Part shown: in pieces, positions 20,700 through 36,700 of the stretch
Layout: each line of letters starts with the position of its first letter
Numbering within the stretch: position 1 is the stretch's first letter
DNA from: Biomphalaria glabrata
Taxonomy: Eukaryota; Mollusca; Gastropoda; Planorbidae
Length of the DNA stretch: 64,000 nt
Direction: 5' to 3'
Assembly: GCF_947242115.1 (NCBI RefSeq)
Contig: NC_074720.1
Coordinates: forward strand, 28,613,645-28,677,644
Notes under the pieces: generated by a model
Seen by the model: only the letters and a program-made list of their open reading frames with translations
What the model was told of the DNA's origin: nothing
Databases searched by the model: none
Program-made: the position numbers and the translations under genes

Positions 20700-21430
20700 C
20701 CAGCTCTATCAACACATTTCTAAAGGATATTATGATGGAAACTCTAGAGGGATTTTTCCTAGCTGAAAAATAAACGGTCAGCCTATTTCCAATCTCAGAG
20801 TTTGCAGATGATATAGACCTCATTGGAGAAAATGCAGACCAGGTACAAGATCTTACTTCAAAACCAGATTTTGCAGCCGGAGTAGTTGGCATGGGAATCA
20901 GGGCTAAAAAAAAAGCAAACTACTAGTTGGTGGTGGAGATAGTAGGAGATGTTGCATAAAGTTGAATGGCCAACACTAGAAGTTGACACGTTTAAATACC
21001 TAGGGTCAAACTTAACAAGAATCGGGGGATCAATACAAGGGTTAAAAAAACGTATAAGCTTGGCATCCACCGTGATGAGCTAACTGGGAAATCTGCAAGA
21101 GTAACGCCAGCTTCCAAGTAAAACTAAAATTGTATTCTTGATAGTGGTCTCTCTCTACTCCTATATGGTTGTGAAAGTTGGACACTGGACATGAGGCTGA
21201 AAGAAGAAAAATGCTGTGTATCAGATACAAGGAAAAGAGGACAAACGAGTTGCACTTTTGCAAGTCAACACTGTGGCTGGAGGAACCTCTCAATAGTGTG
21301 AAGAAAATAAAGCTGAGCTGGTTCGGTCATACTGTAAGATATGGCTCATTGTCAACAGTCATCCTTTAAGGTACAGTGGAGGAAGCACGATTTAAAAAAG
21401 GGTCGTCCAAAGAAAATCTGGCTATCTACT
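20700..21430 (+). mobile_element. LINE RT 3' half, degraded
   Basis: Frames contain EFADDIDLIGENADQVQDL (the catalytic FADD block), then a shifted LLLYGCESWTLDMRL, KIKLSWFGHTVRYGSL and, near 21395, KKGRPKKIWLS. These are the order and spacing of the C-terminal half of endonuclease-type LINEs (YGCESW-x-L ... LSWFGH ... RGRPRKSW). Multiple frameshifts and stops; long dead. Confidence 0.8.
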
Positions 21431-21716
21431 ATACAAAGTAGAATGTATATATGTATGTATGTCCTTTATAGAAAAATCACAAAAAAAACAAAAACGTTCG
21501 ATCAGTTTGACAGAAATTTGACATGAACGTTCCTTAGATAAAAGCAGTGAGCTTAGGATATGTAAAGTTGCCCCTACAACATAAGAATTTGCTATATTTA
21601 GGTCAATGAGGCATCTTGAAATGATTTTAACTATTATAACTGTACAGATGCCTTTTATTATATAAAAAAAAAACAACGAAAACACCCGAGCAAAGCCGGG
21701 TAAATAACATAGCTAG
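21431..21716 (+). mobile_element. Helitron-like non-autonomous 3' end (tentative)
   Basis: The segment ends with a hairpin, ACCCGAGCAAAGCCGGGT (21684-21701), followed 11 bases later by CTAG (21713-21716), the layout of a Helitron 3' terminus. Upstream, GATCAGTTTGACAGAAATTT and GAACGTTCCTTAG resemble GACCAATCTTGATAAAACTT and GAATGTTCCTTGG at about 61110-61150, so a related sequence may lie at 61050-61740. No RepHel coding sequence is present. The 5' end is uncertain. Confidence 0.35.
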
Positions 21717-21960
21717 TACAACCTATTGAATGAACCAGCCTCTCAATTGATATCCGGGAAAAGTGGAGGGATTTGGTTACGCAAACTGACACAGCACCCC
21801 AACAACAAAAGTCAAAGGGAGAGATGAGACAGCGGGACACAAAAAAAAAAAAATTCCAGCAGAGCTGACTTCAAAATATGGAAGTATACTAGACTTTCCT
21901 CTTTGTAATATTTGTTCCAGTGCTGATTTGAAAGTCTTTTCTTCGTTCATCTTGAGTTTA

Positions 21961-22088
21961 TTGTTGAACATTTCGGGTGATTTATTGCTCACTTGTTGAA
22001 CATTTCGGGTGATTTATTGCTCACTTGTTGAACATTTCGGGGGATTTATTGCTCACTTGTTGAACATTTCGGGGGATTTATTTGCGAC
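21961..22088. repeat. Tandem repeat, four copies of 32 bp
   Basis: Unit TTGTTGAACATTTCGGGTGA followed by TTTATTGCTCAC. Copies begin at 21961, 21993, 22025 and 22057. Copies 3 and 4 share a G for T change (GGGGGA); the last copy diverges at its end. Confidence 0.95.
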
Positions 22089-22742
22089 AGTTCCACTGGT
22101 TTCAGGGACAGACGTAGTACCTCGCAGGACTGAGCCGAGAAAGCAAAAATAACTTTGAATTGATTCTCTTGTAATAAAAATGTGAGCCATTTTATTTTTT
22201 AAGCGGCTATACAAAAACAATTTTAGGACAAATGTCTTTATAAGAATCATAGGCTATGTGTTGATGAACGCATGACACTAATTTCTGAACAACTAAATAG
22301 CTGATTTATTGTTTTCTAAACTATATTTTAGTATCTCATTATTTCCTCCTTTTCTACAAAAACGAATGCGGTGGTCAGCTCTGTCTCTGAGGCTATGGAC
22401 ATAGCCAGTAATAAACAAAACGGACACTCCTTACAAAAAACTGCCATTTCCAGTTATATAAATGTCCATGCAAAACCAGTTGGATACAGGTACAAGTAGA
22501 ATAGATAATAATCACAGTGCTGCGTCTTCGTAACCATGCACAATTCTGAGTTTCCTTAAACTATTTGCTCAGGCCTATGTAGGAGTATACATGTGATAAA
22601 TCTCTATATAATTTATTATAATAAAAATTCTAACAACTGAAATACTGTTTTCTATGTTATGCTTATCAATGTATTAGATCTACATGTTGAATCAGACCGT
22701 AGACTCTGATCGAACTTAACACTGAATTATGTTGTCTTCAGC
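22089..22742. other. Upstream region of HTATIP2
   Basis: No exon or repeat was recognised. The sequence just before the HTATIP2 ATG, TTGTCTTCAG, looks like a splice acceptor, so a non-coding first exon may exist further left; I could not place it. There is no obvious TATA box near the ATG. Confidence 0.4.
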
Positions 22743-25034
<2,292 letters not shown>

Positions 25035-27766
25035 ACTGATACCCTGAGAGAAAAAATGTCAATGTTTATCAATAATTATGTTGTAATTATATTTTTTAAT
25101 GTCAAATTTATAGTTTAATTATATTTATGTGTTCACTGTAATTAGTTGACTAGACTCACAGTAAAAAAAAAAAAAAAAAAGAAAGTATGAGAGAGAGAGA
25201 GAGATTTAGTCATGTCTACAAAATTTTGTTATGTCTTGTCTTTAAAATCAACAAAATTTGCCAGACTGTTCTATACAGAGAGAGTGAAAGAGAGATGTTT
25301 AGAGACTTGGGTAGAATTAATACATGAAATAAAGTTAGCTAGAATGTTCTATACAGAGAGATTGTAACAGAAAGTGAAAGAAAGAGAGAGAAAGGTTTAG
25401 AAAGAGAGAGACTTGTGGGACATGAAATAAAAACACAAGTTTATTGATTCACTATTTTTGTTTATTTGTTTGTGTTTGTGACAAGCTCTGTATGACTTAA
25501 TACAACTCACATTTTTCACTAGCCAACTTTAAGTTGATTCACATCAGATAAAACAAAAAATAACCGATGGGGAGAATATATATATATGTATACACAGGTA
25601 GTGCTAGCTATTTACAGAGAATAGTGACCCCAACATGACTACATAGCCCAAGTTAGTGTGGTTCCTTTCTCATAAAAGTCAATCAACACAATTCAATCTC
25701 CATCCACTCAACAAATCCTCAGGTTTTGTTCTACTCCCCCAGTCCACTTCAGAAGGACAACTTTCAAATACAATAGTTCTACTGTTTACACCCAATGACA
25801 CATTCCATATCAGATCCAATAAAGCCCATGAAAGTGTTTCACAGGCAGATGATAGACAAACTTAACCCTTACCATAACATAAGCACAACGAACACATACA
25901 GTAATAGACCAATGTTGCTGGAAATAATGTTTAACGCTAATAGCAAATACAGAGACAGAGTAAGGGCAGTGACAGTACCCACACTTAATCTGAGGAAAAG
26001 AAGCGGGAATTAAATCATGTGGCTCTTCAGCTAACAAATGGGCACAAGAGAAAAAGCAAGATAAAAAAAAAAGTACTTACCAAAAAAAAAAAAACCACTT
26101 ACATACGGGAAAGAACTGCACATTTGCAGTTAAAGACATTAATACTGTAAAATTTATTTCCCATTTTCTATATCAAACAGAATTAATTAATAACCACTAA
26201 TTAATTTGTAATTTTTAAAAATTGATTCCTGTTTTGTTAAGAACAATGAAAAAATGTGCAAAGTTTCCACTTGATCTGAGAATGGGAAGTTGGTGAAATA
26301 ATGTGAACACAATTTGTACCAGACAGACAGAGTGAGTTGCTAGAAGCTTTGTAGCTAAAATGAAAGGTGCGTTACTAGATTATTAATGGGACCAAACCAT
26401 TCTTTTAGATTACAATGATAGTGCTTAGTGCATCACAGTCAAATGATCAAGCATAATGATCATACAACTTTTGCCTGAAACAGAGACCTGCCCGTAGAGG
26501 GCTGAAGGAAGTAGAGAGTATAAAAGTAGACTTCAGACCCAGGAATCCCAGACCCACATCTTTTCATTGCAACTAGATTGCCTGAATAAGATAAGTCACT
26601 TTTACAGCTTCATAATTTCCTTAAAGAGAGGTCAACAAAGCCTGGTCTAGGACTGTTTGAGCTGAAAGTTAAACAAGAACACTTCTCCCATTTCAACAAA
26701 AGAGACTACTACATCAGATCAACAGAGTTGTATACAACAAATAATATAAACTCCTTTTACAAATACAAATTAGCTAACAAAACCTCATCAGAAATTATCA
26801 CACAGATAACAACTTCAAAATATTTGGTTTCACTAATCTTTGCGTCCTAATCCACTGCTGGTCAAAACCAACAAAACAAACAATATAATTATAGAGTAAC
26901 CTAAACTACAAACATTGTAGAAGAGAGGGCACACGCTCAACTCTATATGTTTACTCACTGAACTTCAGTCATCTTTAGGCTGCAAAGTTAACAACAAAAT
27001 AAAGGGAAATCTTGTGAACCAAAGTTTTAACTTGCCATTCCTAATACATTGCTAAGTCCAAAAAAATTGTCAACAAATCTTACAAAGACATTGTGAAAAT
27101 ATTTTGTTTCATAAAAAAAAAGAAAAGCTAAAGGATTTTTCAGGATATAAATAGAACAATTGCTTTAGATAGAAAACTGCAGTGATCCTATTGGCCTAAT
27201 TTTGTTTTAAAACTATTTACACAGTAAAAAAACATAACTAATATGAAAAGAAAAAAATCAACAATTTTCTGAAACGTGTAAAAAAAAACAACTGTTTACA
27301 TTGAAAGCTACTAGCTGTATAAGTGACCAAAAAATAATGAAGACCAATAATTTTTTTGTTTTGTTTATGCCTGCAGAACTTAAATATAGAGCCAGTTAAT
27401 TGCACAAAAATAAACATGTATTTTGTGTTTTGTTATTTAGACAAAACAAATACAACTTTTGATATTAAAAGAGAACAAATGTTCATTTCAATATATGCTG
27501 GTTGAATTCATGAGCATTGTAAGACATTTTGAATGTAGCTAATAAATATTAGAAAGATATTGTATATAAATAGAACAGTTTATCTTTCTTATTTCAACTT
27601 AAGCCATTCAAAATGTACACTACTGTCAACATAAAAAAAAATGCAAACACAAAGACTGTAATTAAAACAAAGAAAAACTTTTTCTCACTTTCACATCTCT
27701 TTTAACCTATCTCCCCCTCCCCCACATATACTCATTTGATTCCTCCATTTTTGGACTCATCTAAAC
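25035..27766. other. Space between convergent HTATIP2 and MED25
   Basis: Contains AATAAA at 25328-25333 and 25426-25431, the likely end of HTATIP2, within a (GA)-rich tract (25190-25410). For MED25 on the other strand, an AATAAA lies at 26153-26158 (plus-strand TTTATT), about 1.6 kb after its stop, so a long 3' UTR is possible. No other gene was recognised. Confidence 0.45.
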
Positions 27767-30700
27767 TTACATGATTTCCCCTATACTACTAAAATCATCC
27801 ATGAAGTTCTGTCCAGACTGAGGAGCCATCTGTCCCATCCCTCCCCCCTGCATGCCTTGTTGACCCATCACCAAACCTTGTTGGGCCTGTGGGTTGCCTC
27901 CTCTCATTTGCTGCTGCTGCTGCTGTTGCAACATGAGCTGCTGCTGCTGCTGTTGCTGGCGCAGCTGCTGCTGTTGTTGGGTCTGAAAAAAAAAAAAAAA
28001 GCAAGTAGAAAACAAAACAGCAGCAAGAGCCAACAAAAACATAAATAACAAGACACTAGTCAACCCGCAGCGTAGCATACGCCGCAATTTGCCAGAATTA
28101 TTCATGTATATATATATATAGCTCTTCCTTTGTGATCAAAAATAAGCATATTTCTCATTTCCTATGGACTCGAAGATGACTGTAAAGTCAATCCTCGATT
28201 TAAAAAGCCAACCGCATACTTTACATGGGTAGGTTTGGTTAGTTGCAGACAGACCTGCTTCTTCTCTCAGCTTTTTGTTGGTACAGCGCTCTTTCACCCT
28301 GGCCACTTTTGTCATTTCAAATCTCGAGACTCCGAGACTCACAGCTTCCCGACATGAGGAGCGATCAAGAGCTAATGCTTCCCAGCTGTGAAAGTGGATA
28401 TCGCATTTCTTGAAGGAGCTCTTGAGAGTGTCTTTGTAGCACTTGTATTGCACACAACTCCCAGTACAGGAGTCGTTTGGGAAGGTGATTGTCTGGCATG
28501 CGGATTACATGTCCCGCCCATTGATGTTGGGACCTTTTCACTGTTGCATTGATACTGTTCATGTTGGACAGCTCTAAAATTTCTGTGTCTGGTATGTGGT
28601 CGGATCAACGCACCTTATGGATACTCCAGTGTAGGTGGAAGAAGTTTAGCTTTTTGATGTGGCAGGAATATAGGGTCCAGGACTCTGATGCATAAAAGAG
28701 TGATGGGAGAACTACAGCACTGTAGACTTTCAGTTTTGTAGATATACTGAGTCCTCTCCGTTGCCACACATGTCCTTGAAGTCTGCCAAAAGCAGCACTG
28801 GCACGTGCAAGACGTAAGTATACCTCATCATCTAGCTTGGCGTTTACTGATATAGTGCTTCCCAGATAGACAAACTTTTTGATGTTTGCTAATTTTTAGC
28901 CATCTATAAGAATGTCTGGTTCTGTGACAGATTTATTTGGAGGATGTTGGTGCAGCACTTCTGTCTTTTTACATTTATGGTGAGGCCAAAATTTATGCAG
29001 GCGTTGGTGAAGAGGGACAGGCTGTTTTAAAGGTCTTCTTCGTTTGAGGCGTTAAAGGCAAAGTCATCTGGGATTAGCAGGTCTCTGATGCAGTCGAAGT
29101 TTACCTTGGTACTTGCCTTGAGTCTTTGAGCGTTGAATGAACTTGCATCAGTGTGATATTGCATACCTACTCTAATGCTTTCTGTACAAAAGGAATTATT
29201 TATGTAGGCAGCATATTGTCAAGTGTATGGATGTGCTTCCTTGATTAAGAACAACGGACAGGACATCGCCATAGTTATCCCAATGTTGGCAAACAAAGCT
29301 TACAGCCATCTTGAGTAGTTTGAGAGCAACAGTTTCATTAATGACAGTTATCTGATGCAGTAATTTTGACTACATTGATTGAAAGACCTGCTGACTCCAT
29401 GAAATATATGTGAAGCGGTGGCCATGGTTAGGAAATGAAGGGCAATATGAAGCGGCAAAATAAAAAACAAAGCAACAGAAAAAAACATGCAACTATTTTA
29501 ATGACACCATAAAGAATACACACATAAATGTAGTCATATATAGAATGTATAAAGAGAAAGATTACTTGTTCTCCCCCCCCCCTTTTTTTTTCTGAGCTGT
29601 GCTTTCTGTTGCCGATAAAGTTATGTGGGGTATGTGTCATAGTCCAACTTTCAGATATAAAAGTTTTTTTTCCATGACTTTTTCCCTAACATTTCCTTCT
29701 ACTGGGTTTCATTTAACTTACATTGATCAACAGGTGTCTAAGTTGTGGGTTGGTCATCTGCTGTTGTTGCTGCTGCTGCATCTGCATACGTTGTAACTGT
29801 TGCTGTTGCAGCTTAGCTCTGTGTGCTGATGTGAGAGAAATAGAATCATATTCTAGGATGCATAGATGATAAAGAACCTAGATTCTAATGCAAGTTAACT
29901 TTGATAGACTAGCTTTAAAAAAAAAAACAAGAAGGGTTAAAGGTTACTGATCAGTTAATCTTTTTCTCATTTGGACCAGTTGAGGAAAGTAAAGGTAGTT
30001 TGAACTTAGGGCTGGAAATGGTGTCAAATACTTCACCTGCTTTAAAGACCTTAAGGTTAGAAAAATGTGACATATACTTACTTAGTCTTTCTTAAGGAAC
30101 CTTACTTCTAATGACTACTAATAATGATTCATTTTTACTATTTACTATTATATTTAATCTGAAGTATTTGCAGTTAAGTTTAAAATAAGTAGAATGTCCT
30201 GTTGAGCATCACAAAAACTGAAGCACTATTTGTAATACTTGGATATTCCTTCCCATTGTCCAAAGTTTACAAGTACACTGTTCTCTTTAGTTTTGTTAAA
30301 AAAAAAAAAAAAAAAAAAAAGAAAACTGAATTGTAGGAGTACAAAATGTGCAACTCTAAAACTTTATAACAGCAATGAAGTTGTTTTTCATTAGAACCCC
30401 TTACTGCAACTCTAAAACTTTATAACAGCAATGAAGTTGTTTTTCATTAGAACCCCTTACTGCAACTCTAAAACTTTATAACAGCAATGAAGTTGTTTTT
30501 CATTAGAACCCCTTACTGCAACTCTAAAACTTTATAACAGCAATGAAGTTGTTTTTCATTAGAACCACTTACTGCAACTCTAAAACTTTATAACAGCAAT
30601 GAAGTTGTTTTTCATTAGAACCCCTTACTGCAACTCTAAAACTTTATAACAGCAATGAAGTTGTTTTTCATTAGAACCCCTTACTGCAACTCTAAAACTT

Positions 30701-33700
30701 TATAACAGCAATGAAGTTGTTTTTCATTAGAACCCCTTACTGCAACTCTAAAACTTTATAACAGCAATGAAGTTGTTTTTCATTAGAACCCCTTACTGCA
30801 ACTCTAAAACTTTATAACAGCAATGAAGTTGTTTTTCATTAGAACCACTTACTGCAACTAATTTTGCTAAACTACCGACCATTATGTGAGGGATCTATTT
30901 ATACAACCACAAGGCTAACATCCAATTGAGGTCTCAAAAATTTGAAATACAATTTAGAGCGAAGTAACACAACAATCAATAAGGAACTTACGAATAATAA
31001 CTGTGATAAGATTTTTTGATACATATTTACGTAAGTTTGCAAAAACTACAATTTTATTAAAGTAACAGGTCAGTGCTTAAAATAAATAATAAACATGCTT
31101 CTATTAGGTAAAGGAAAAGAAATATAAACTTGTAAATGTTGAAAAATGTTTAGATTTTATATATATGTTGTAACAATAAAAAATACAATAAAAAATATAT
31201 ATATATTAGTTAAAGTGCCAAACAAATGTTGGCTCAGTTATTTCCCATTATTAGAAAAACAAAAGAATTTTTAAAAAGTTCTGAGAAAAAAAATGCATTT
31301 AGTTATTGGAGAAGAAAAGAAAGAGGTTTGAAAACCACTTTAAAACCAAGGTCAAATCTATTCCCATGATTACAAGAAAAACTTCTGCCATTATTAGATT
31401 CTTTTGCAAATTATTCAGTAGCACAGCTAAACATTCCTGTTAAACTACCAATAGTATTTAGCCAGACTGTGGCCACTAACAACTCATTCCAATGATATGT
31501 AAAAAATTTATAGTTCCCACAGAAAGAGACATACATACTAAAAAAAAAACAACCCAGATCTTTGTACAGACTTAAAAGCAGATAGGATTAAATAGCTTAA
31601 AAACTATCTTCATGTGAGTTACAATTGATCATCTCAGCCACAGGTCCTGACTGACTAAAGGCATGAAATGATCCCCATTACATTAGCACCATCACCAGTT
31701 GATTATGCAGTGATAGTAATATACATGTAGGTATGAGCATATGTTGATAGGATATATATAACAATGACAAAGCTATCAGTAACAATGTAATTCATAAGGA
31801 TTAGACAATTTGAAAGTTGAATTTAAAAAGATGTTTGAAACTTGGGATTAAACTTTTCCAATATTCAAAAACAGGTTATATGTCAGGGCACAGCTTCTTT
31901 ATATATACTACTTAATTAAAGATGGGGAAGCAGATATTTAATTTAAAGGCTATCTTTTAGGGACATGTTACATATTGTGGCTCTTAGTCAGGACAAAGAT
32001 TTAATGTAAAGCTATTTATCAGGGAAAAGCTTTAATATTGCAAGTATTTGTAACACAACAAGTCAATGTATTTGAATAGACTACATCACAAGTAGAAGAA
32101 AAAAAAAACTTTGTCATTGTTACCAAAACTAAAAAGTAAAGCAGTGGTTTGAACCCTAAGGATGGTTTTCTCCAGCCAAACTTTTGTTACAACACAATAT
32201 GTGTGTCATTGAAATTTCATAAAATACAAATAATGGTTGTGATGCTAAATGAAATCCTAGGGTTTGAGAACCACTGCAATACTTGACTATTGAAAGCAGC
32301 AGGACTACCATTCTCCTCATGTTGGTGTTAGGAAGAGAAGAAGAAAGACAAAACAAAAACGCCCATGCCCTAGAATGAGTGGCCCACATTCTGCCACAGT
32401 ACTTCCCTTAGCCTAGCAATGAAAACAAAACCAACTGCTGGTGTCCATACATACCATGGTACAGATAGTGATGGTGGCCTGGGTAATACATATGCCCGTC
32501 TAGATACAAGGCAAGGGAGGAAAGCTGGTTAGAGCCAACGCTGGGCACAGCTTAACATGAGCATGAAACATGGATGAAGGATGAGGATGGACTGGTCAAT
32601 GGACCCTCTTAAAACTCAATAACTTGAGTGAGAGGCGCTAACATTGAAACATTTGAACATCATTCGAAATACTAAAATTCTTTTTAAAAATTATTTTCAT
32701 TTTGTTGTCATTCAGTATTAGGTCCAAATCTGGACTATAACAGCTCAACACAAAAGGTTATCATGAGACTAGATCAGCTGATGCCTGGAGTTTGTGAAAT
32801 GAGGCTGTTGAGAACAAAACATGTGTCTAGCACAAGAGAGTTCCACTGAGTTGTGCAGAGCACACACTGGTACAACTTTCAAAATAGTTGCTGCACATTT
32901 TCTGTCAAAGTGATTCTATAACTAAAAAAAAATAAACTTAACTATAAATAACGTCTGGTTCTCAACTTTGTATTTTTACAGCCAGTCTCTTCTATGAAAT
33001 GGTTTTAGTATCCTTGGTATTTCACATACATTTGTGTAGGAGATAATCTTTCTAGAGACTTTCAAAACAAAACAGAATGAGAGAGATGGTGGCCTGGGAG
33101 AAATTCCATACAAATAGATTTGCTGCTCATCCCCTATTCAACTTGGTGATTGTTAGATTATTAGTAAATCTTACACACTGAGTACAATAGAATGATATAA
33201 ACACTGGCTATGTGTACAGCTTGTGGAGTATGGGAGATGACTAGCTGTTACATTTCAACTAGCTACTAGTTCCTCTTAAGAGTGAAGTTTCTAGAAGAAA
33301 AATACTAAACAAAACAGAGCTGCAAAGCCTTGGTGTTAACAATGTAATAAAAGTAATAAAAGCAGCTGTACTGAATAGCAGTCAGATATTAATATTTATA
33401 AATTCAATTTACTCAAACAGGTAGCTTGTAGATCTAGTGTGTGTATACAGCCCTAATCTTAAACCTAGTTCTAGACCATGGGTAGGCAAATTATGGCTTA
33501 TGGGCCACATACGGCCTGCCTGAGCATTTTATGCGGCCCCCAGATAAATAGTTGGTGTGCCCACAGATTATAGATATAAAACTGCATAAATTTAAAAGAT
33601 AAATAATTTTAAACATCAATATAAATCATTGAAACTTTTGTTTCTTATGACAAAGAGGCTAAAGAAACTTTGACTAGACATGTCATTTTAAAAAGTTTAA

Positions 33701-36700
33701 ATGAATGAAGATTATTCTGATTGGTAATATGTGGAAGCATTCAAAGACGCAAGTTCAGGCTAGTTTTTATTCAATGCTATGAAGAACTGTGTTGAAAGTG
33801 TTGAGTTGGCATGGAACAAGATGGCGAGTGTAACAACTGATCGTACCCGTGCTTTGAGAAAAACAGATTAAAAAAAAAAAAAAAATAAAAAAACAATATG
33901 GGACGCAGGTGGCTGACTTGTGATGTTAAGGGTGCCTGTGAGTCAACACAGCTCAAATGGGTACCTGACAATAGTTAAGGAAAAGTAAAGGAAGTTGGTC
34001 ATTGTGCTGGCCACATGGTGTTAACCGTGGACCACAGAAACAGATGACCTATACATCATCTGCTTCATAGATCTCAAGGTCTGAGCGGGGAACCTTTTCT
34101 TACAAAAAAAACAATATCCAAAGTATCTACTCTTATCTCTACAGGGGAAAGTTTGTGCAAAGCTGCATTGAATACCAAAAATGTTTTAGAAAACTTATCT
34201 CAGGTACTGGTCTCAAACTTATCAGACCTAGAGGTCTTCACAGACAGTTAAAAGAAGTAGCCTACTTGAAGATTTGGAAAAAAAACAACATTAAGATGTT
34301 CTGCACCACAGTAGTAACCTCTGGGTTATAGCATGGGTACAGTATTGAGTAGGATAAGGAATCTCAAGGAAACAAGTCTTATGTTCCTTAAAGGACATTG
34401 CTGGTTACTAATATTTCTAATGAAGAGTGGAAAACTGACTTCATCTTAGCCATCAATAGTATTGCAATGGGTTGATGGCACATGAATGTTAAATCTTTTA
34501 AAATTAAGCTGTTCCATTTCTCCAGGCAAGCAAGTGAAAACAGATTTTGTCATTTTCCTTTGCTGAAATGTGTAACCATTTCTAGTGAAACAGTTGAAAA
34601 TTACAGCCAAATGTAAATAAAAAGACTTTATGCATAGTTATAGTATTTTCTAAGAAAATGACATCAAGCTTTGCAACCCTATTTATTACAAGTAAGATGT
34701 AGTCCTTGATAGAGAGTGCAAACACTCAAGTTCAATACTCTAGGAAGGACATACCCTTTTTGTAGTTATTATATACAAACAAAAACATGGATAATATTCA
34801 TTATTCAAATGTCTACTTATACGCTTTCAGCATTTTTCTAATAGATAATTAAACAATGCAAGAGAAAGCTGTTATGTTGAACAGCTTCATCTTTAACTTT
34901 CAATTATCACCCATCCCCCTAAAAAACTGTTCTTTGCTAACATGTCTTTTCTTGAAATATTCTAAACTTATATTTTTTTTAAAAACTGTTCCTATTTGAC
35001 TATGGGATCTTGTATGTACTACAATGTTAAAAGTGTCCTGTTCTTTTGAGGAAATCCATTCCAAAATAGGCTACAATGCTCAACACATAAGGTTGATTGC
35101 TCACCATTCATCATTTGTTGCTGTTGGACTTGTTGTTGTTGCTGCTGCTGCTGTTGAAGGATCATCTTCTTCTGGTCTACGCCTGGCCCAGGCTGCTGCT
35201 GGAAAGGCATCTCTCTAGACTTCCCAGGTTGAAGATCGTTTGGCAGGGACTGTATCATCTGCATCAATGAGACAAAAGAACAGCACATTAATCTATGCCC
35301 CTGATGTCATTGTAAAAATGGGGGAGTGCTATGATGCTGCATGCCTTATCTATCTTATGCTATGCAACAAGTTGTAATAAAAATAATAATAAAAATATTA
35401 TTATGTAATTGTAAACAATATTTTGAATCCAAATCATTGGAAAGCTAAGTGCAAAGTGTGATATCAAAGAAAGCTGTGGTTCAATTGATATTAATTTTTT
35501 TAAAAAATTCAATATGTAATTTAATAAAAATATTCTTTAAAATTTACATATAATTACCATCAACGGCATAATAAATGGTTCCTAATAATATTGCAAAGTG
35601 TGAAATACATAATGAATGGTTCTCTATCATGCTTCAAGGCTGGCTTGTGGTAATTCTACTAATAGAAATGATAAGGGGCCAATTAAAATGTTAAAATCCT
35701 ACACATCTTCACCATGATGTAGGTAAAATGTAAATGTACACTTGTTCAAGTTTAACTATCTCTTTATCCAGGTTACATGAAGTGGGCTGGAGAATAAGCC
35801 TTGCTGTTTTGAAAAGTTTGTCTTTAACTGTCCTGTTTTTTTAAATATATAATTATTTAGGCACATACTTAAGAATTACATGTTAAAAAGCACAACATTT
35901 ACTAAACATGTATGTTAGAGCAGAGCATGAAGTACAAAGTGTTAGCATTAAAGAGAAAACAAACACAGCCAACTAGGTTGTCAACAGCAGTGATCATTCC
36001 AATTGAACCTCTCTTACATTGAAAGCTGATAGCTACATATATACAAATCAAAGCTTTAATCTTTCTTATTTAGCTACACAACAAAAATGGAAGTGGATCA
36101 AAGAAGTGGGCGTATAAACACCAAAATTTGGCCATTTCTGAAGTGACCACTAGCTTTCATTTCCAGTAAACCTATTTCTATCAAAAAATGTCTTTTGTTT
36201 ACTTTCTGCTAAGAATGAAAGTTGAATGACTACTTTGAAAACTTCAACATGTAAAGAGAAACAAAAATGGTGTTAGTAAAGCAAGTCTATTTGACACTCC
36301 AATTAGTTGTCTAAATGTTAAATACACTACCAAGTTCAACCACACAAAAAAAAAATCAAATAAACATTTCAATTCCAAATGATACTGATAAGTGGGGATA
36401 GAAACAAAATGAAATAAGATCATTTCCACTATCTTCTAGAATTGTATAGTCAAGATCTACTATTTCTTTCTTTTGAATCCTCCACTATTTTCTACCACTT
36501 TGTAGTCAAGATCTAGCTTTTAATACAAATATGTAAATCTAAATAAAAAAGCGTGTGACTTTGAAAAGAGAAACTTTTACTTTAATGTATACTTAGTCTT
36601 AAGTCTTTAAGTTTATCAACAGTCTCCATGATGAAAACTAATTATACTCTTCCATCAAAAGATGGGATGGTGGTGAAATCATTTGAGACTTTTCTAGGTT

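Larger units (their letters stand above)
29826..35104. other. MED25 intron 21, 5.3 kb
   Basis: Holds the 56-bp tandem array (30351-30854), a poly-A run at 30299-30320, a hAT fossil with an inserted SINE (33476-34640) and otherwise AT-rich sequence (30860-33470) in which nothing was recognised. No additional exon fits the MED25 frame here. Confidence 0.6.

Noticed and set aside
27857-28048. Leu-rich plus-strand frame
   Set aside because: Antisense of the poly-Gln coding last exon of MED25.
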